From Pseudoxanthomonas suwonensis (GTDB lineage Bacteria; Pseudomonadota; Gammaproteobacteria; Xanthomonadales; Xanthomonadaceae), in the NCBI GenBank assembly GCA_030535605.1, contig JAUNRQ010000002.1, positions 54,705 to 109,605 of the forward strand: DNA of 54,901 bases. Direction: 5' to 3'. The translations under genes and the position numbers were made by a program. Below the pieces are notes generated by a model that was given only the letters and a program-made list of their open reading frames with translations, was not told the origin of the DNA and searched no databases. Positions 52,176 through 54,901 of the stretch are shown piece after piece (within the stretch, counting starts at the first letter, position 1; each line of letters starts with the position of its first letter).

Positions 52176-54901
52176 AACCGACCTGGGCACGCCCGACCCG
52201 CAGCTGGTGCAACTGGAGCCGCTGGCGACGGTGCGTGTGTCCATCGACGGCAAGGCCATCGACGTACCGGCCGGCACCTCGGTGATGCGTGCCGCCGCGC
52301 TGGCAGGCACCCGTATTCCCAAGCTCTGCGCCACCGATTCGCTGGAGGCCTTCGGCTCCTGCCGCTTGTGCGTGGTGGAGATCGAGGGGCGCAAGGGTTA
52401 CCCGGCCTCCTGCACCACCCCTGTGGCCGAGGGCATGCAGGTGCGCACGCAATCGCCTACGCTGGGCAAGCTGCGGCGCGGGGTGATGGAACTGTACATC
52501 TCCGACCATCCGCTGGACTGCCTCACCTGCCCCGCCAACGGTCACTGCGAGTTGCAGGACATGGCCGGCGCGGTGGGCCTGCGCGAGGTGCGCTACGGCC
52601 ACGACGGTGCCAACCACGTGTACCCGCAAACGGCCGAGGGCGGTGACAACCCGCTGTTCCAGGCGAAGGACACGTCGAACCCCTACTTCGCCTTCGATCC
52701 GGGCAAGTGCATCGTCTGCTCGCGCTGCGTGCGCGCCTGCGCCGAGGTCCAGGGCACGTTCGCACTGACCATCGAAGGCCGCGGCTTCGATTCCAAGGTC
52801 GCTGCCGGCCAGGACCAGCCGCTCCTGGAATCCGAATGCGTCAGCTGCGGTGCCTGCGTGCAGGCCTGCCCCACCGCGACGTTGATGGAGAAATCCATCG
52901 TTGAACTCGGCCAACCGCAGCGCAGCGAGGTCACCACCTGCGCCTATTGCGGCGTGGGCTGCTCGTTCCGCGCGGAGTTGCAGGGCGACACCGTGGTGCG
53001 GATGGTGCCGAACATGGATGGCCACGCCAACCACGGCCATGCCTGCATCAAGGGCCGATTCGCGATCGGCTATGCCACGCATCCGGACCGCATCACCACG
53101 CCGATGGTGCGCGAGGCCATCGACCAGCCCTGGCGCGAGGTGTCGTGGGAGGAGGCCATCGCCTTCGCCGTCGCGCGCTTCAAGCGCATCCAGGCCAAAC
53201 ACGGCCGCCAGGCCATCGGCGGCATCACCTCCAGCCGCTGCACCAACGAGGAAACCTATCTGGTGCAGAAGCTGGTGCGCGCGGCCTTCGGCAACAACAA
53301 CGTCGATACCTGCGCGCGCGTCTGCCATTCGCCCACCGGCTACGGTTTGAAGCAGACGCTGGGTGAATCGGCCGGCACGCAGAACTTCGACTCGGTGCAG
53401 CACGCCGACGTGATTCTGGTGATGGGCGCGAACCCGACCGAGGCGCATCCGGTCTTCGGCTCGCAACTCAAGCGCCGTCTGCGCGACGGCGCACGCCTGA
53501 TCGTGATCGATCCGCGCCGGATCGACCTGCTGCACACCGCCCACGCCCTGCCCGGCCTGCATCTGAAACTGCGGCCCGGCACCAATGTGGCCATGCTCAA
53601 CGCGCTGGCGCATGTGATCGTGCGCGAAGGCTTGGTGGACGAGGCCTTCGTGCAAGGCCGCTGCGAGATTGCCGACTTCGACCGCTGGCGCGCCTTCATC
53701 GCCGATGACGCACATTCGCCCGAAGCCATGGCCGACACCCTCGGCGTGGACGCCGCCCTGGTGCGGGAGGCGGCGCAGCTGTACGCCACGGGCGGCAATG
53801 CTGCGATCTATTACGGCCTTGGCGTGACCGAACACGCGCAAGGCTCGACTGCGGTGATGGGCATCGCGAATCTGGCCATGGCCACCGGCAACATCGGCCG
53901 CCCCGGCGTCGGGGTGAACCCGCTGCGCGGCCAGAACAACGTGCAGGGCAGCTGCGACATGGGCAGCTTCCCGCACGAATTCCCCGGCTACCGGCACGTG
54001 GCCGACACGCCGGTGCGCGAGGCATTCGAGACACGCTGGGGCGTGGCGCTGGACCCTGAACCGGGCCTTCGCATTCCCAACATGTTCGAGGCCGCGCTGG
54101 AAGGCCGCTTCCGGGGCCTCTATGTGCAGGGCGAGGACATCGCCCAGTCCGATCCCAACACCCGACACGTGACCGCGGCGCTGCAGGCCATGGACTGCAT
54201 CGTGGTGCAGGACCTGTTCCTCAACGAGACCGCCAAGTACGCGCACGTGTTCCTGCCCGGTGCCAGCTTCATGGAGAAGGACGGCACCTTCACCAATGCC
54301 GAGCGCCGCATCTCGCGGGTACGCAAGCTGATGGCGCCACGCGCCGGGCTGGGCGACTGGGAGGCCACGCAGCTGCTGGCCAACGCCATGGGCTACCCGA
54401 TGGCCTACAGCCACCCGTCGGAGATCATGGACGAGATCGCCGCGCTCACGCCCACCTTCGCCGGCGTCAGCTTCCGGCGTCTGGACGAATCAGGCAGCCT
54501 GCAGTGGCCGGTGAACGACGACGCGCCGGGTGGCACGCCGACCATGCACATCAAGGCTTTCGTGCGCGGCAAGGGGCGCTTCATGCCCACGCCCTACGTG
54601 CCCACGCGCGAGAAGGTCACCCCGCGCTTCCCACTGCTGCTGACCACCGGGCGCATCCTGACCCAGTACAACGTCGGCGCACAGACGCGGCGGACCGCCA
54701 ACACCGTCTGGCATGACGAGGACCGACTTGAAATCCACCCGCACGATGCCGCCGAGCGCGGCATCCGCGAGGGTGACTGGGTCGGCGTGGAGTCCCGTGC
54801 CGGTGACACCGTGCTGCGCGCGCGCCTCACCGAGCGGGTGCAGCCGGGCGTGGTCTACACCACCTTCCACTTCCCCGGTTCCGGGGCCAATGTCATCACC
54901 A
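52159..54901 (+). CDS. fdsA: NAD+-dependent formate dehydrogenase alpha subunit FdsA (partial, 3' end off window)
   Basis: 914 codons visible. N-terminal NuoG-like Fe-S domain: [2Fe-2S] in FGSCRLCVVEIEG, the His-ligated cluster DHPLDCLTCPANGHCELQ, two ferredoxin clusters CIVCSRCVRAC and CVSCGACVQACP, then CAYCGVGC. The molybdopterin domain follows, with Mo-ligating Cys389 next to His390 in ARVCHSPTGYGL, so this is a Cys (not selenocysteine) enzyme. It oxidises formate to CO2 and feeds NADH through FdsB/FdsG. The start has a strong GGAGGT 5 nt upstream. fdsC and fdsD, needed for cofactor insertion, would lie beyond the window. Confidence 0.96.
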   Translation, partial: MRGIAETDLGTPDPQLVQLEPLATVRVSIDGKAIDVPAGTSVMRAAALAGTRIPKLCATDSLEAFGSCRLCVVEIEGRKGYPASCTTPVAEGMQVRTQSPTLGKLRRGVMELYISDHPLDCLTCPANGHCELQDMAGAVGLREVRYGHDGANHVYPQTAEGGDNPLFQAKDTSNPYFAFDPGKCIVCSRCVRACAEVQGTFALTIEGRGFDSKVAAGQDQPLLESECVSCGACVQACPTATLMEKSIVELGQPQRSEVTTCAYCGVGCSFRAELQGDTVVRMVPNMDGHANHGHACIKGRFAIGYATHPDRITTPMVREAIDQPWREVSWEEAIAFAVARFKRIQAKHGRQAIGGITSSRCTNEETYLVQKLVRAAFGNNNVDTCARVCHSPTGYGLKQTLGESAGTQNFDSVQHADVILVMGANPTEAHPVFGSQLKRRLRDGARLIVIDPRRIDLLHTAHALPGLHLKLRPGTNVAMLNALAHVIVREGLVDEAFVQGRCEIADFDRWRAFIADDAHSPEAMADTLGVDAALVREAAQLYATGGNAAIYYGLGVTEHAQGSTAVMGIANLAMATGNIGRPGVGVNPLRGQNNVQGSCDMGSFPHEFPGYRHVADTPVREAFETRWGVALDPEPGLRIPNMFEAALEGRFRGLYVQGEDIAQSDPNTRHVTAALQAMDCIVVQDLFLNETAKYAHVFLPGASFMEKDGTFTNAERRISRVRKLMAPRAGLGDWEATQLLANAMGYPMAYSHPSEIMDEIAALTPTFAGVSFRRLDESGSLQWPVNDDAPGGTPTMHIKAFVRGKGRFMPTPYVPTREKVTPRFPLLLTTGRILTQYNVGAQTRRTANTVWHDEDRLEIHPHDAAERGIREGDWVGVESRAGDTVLRARLTERVQPGVVYTTFHFPGSGANVIT

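Noticed and set aside
52066..54414. 782-codon minus-strand frame opposite fdsA
   Set aside because: fdsA has every expected Fe-S and Mo-site motif; the opposite frame has none.

Overview
The window is a dense, high-GC chromosomal segment of a gammaproteobacterium, most likely Xanthomonadaceae/Lysobacteraceae (Lysobacter, Luteimonas or Pseudoxanthomonas type). This rests on a lexA-recA-recX run with a TTAG-N6-TACTA LexA operator, a class III PHA synthase subunit (PhaE), three large TonB-dependent receptors, a TonB-domain protein, and the family resemblance of most proteins. These are inferences from protein motifs; no database was searched. No tRNA, rRNA, IS element, prophage or CRISPR array was seen.

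Layout. 1-8.2 kb: carbon-storage and acetate genes, namely phaE (cut by the window edge), pssA, a lipoprotein 3-hydroxybutyrate-oligomer hydrolase, and a tail-to-tail pair of a LuxR-type response regulator and a transporter-fused hybrid histidine kinase resembling CrbR/CrbS. 8.4-12.3 kb: a TonB receptor divergent from a GntP-family permease, with a perfect 22-bp palindrome between them. 12.3-20.3 kb: housekeeping genes (PCuAC copper chaperone, two crotonase-fold enzymes, mercaptopyruvate sulfurtransferase, Nudix hydrolase, DUF1289, FKBP, endonuclease III, a TonB-domain protein, a prolyl-4-hydroxylase-like oxygenase).

20.5-31.3 kb: a phosphate island. A beta-helix lipoprotein and TonB receptor pair and an OprO/OprP-like porin converge tail-to-tail, followed by pstS-pstC-pstA-pstB-phoU. 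A clear Pho box lies upstream of pstS. A second Pho-box promoter in the same 496-bp intergenic region drives no convincing ORF and ends about 160 nt later at a strong intrinsic terminator, so it is a candidate phosphate-controlled small RNA.

31.4-33.5 kb: a three-gene metal-RiPP cassette. A secreted EF-hand precursor carries EGKCG-type repeats on both sides of its calcium-binding domain, followed by an MNIO (DUF692) enzyme and its DUF2063 partner. This is the most interesting system in the window. 33.6-39.4 kb: rnt, a small membrane protein, rlmB, a membrane protein, recX-recA-lexA and a CinA-family gene. 39.6-45.2 kb: a third TonB receptor, lolD and lolC/E, then the ygfX-sdhE pair. 45.4-49.0 kb: sdhB-A-D-C plus a short DUF1674 (SDHAF4-like) gene, so three different succinate dehydrogenase assembly or accessory proteins flank one enzyme operon. 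49.0-54.9 kb: ygfZ and the start of an fds NAD+-dependent molybdenum formate dehydrogenase operon (fdsG-fdsB-fdsA, fdsA cut by the window end), with a REP-like palindrome inserted between fdsB and fdsA.
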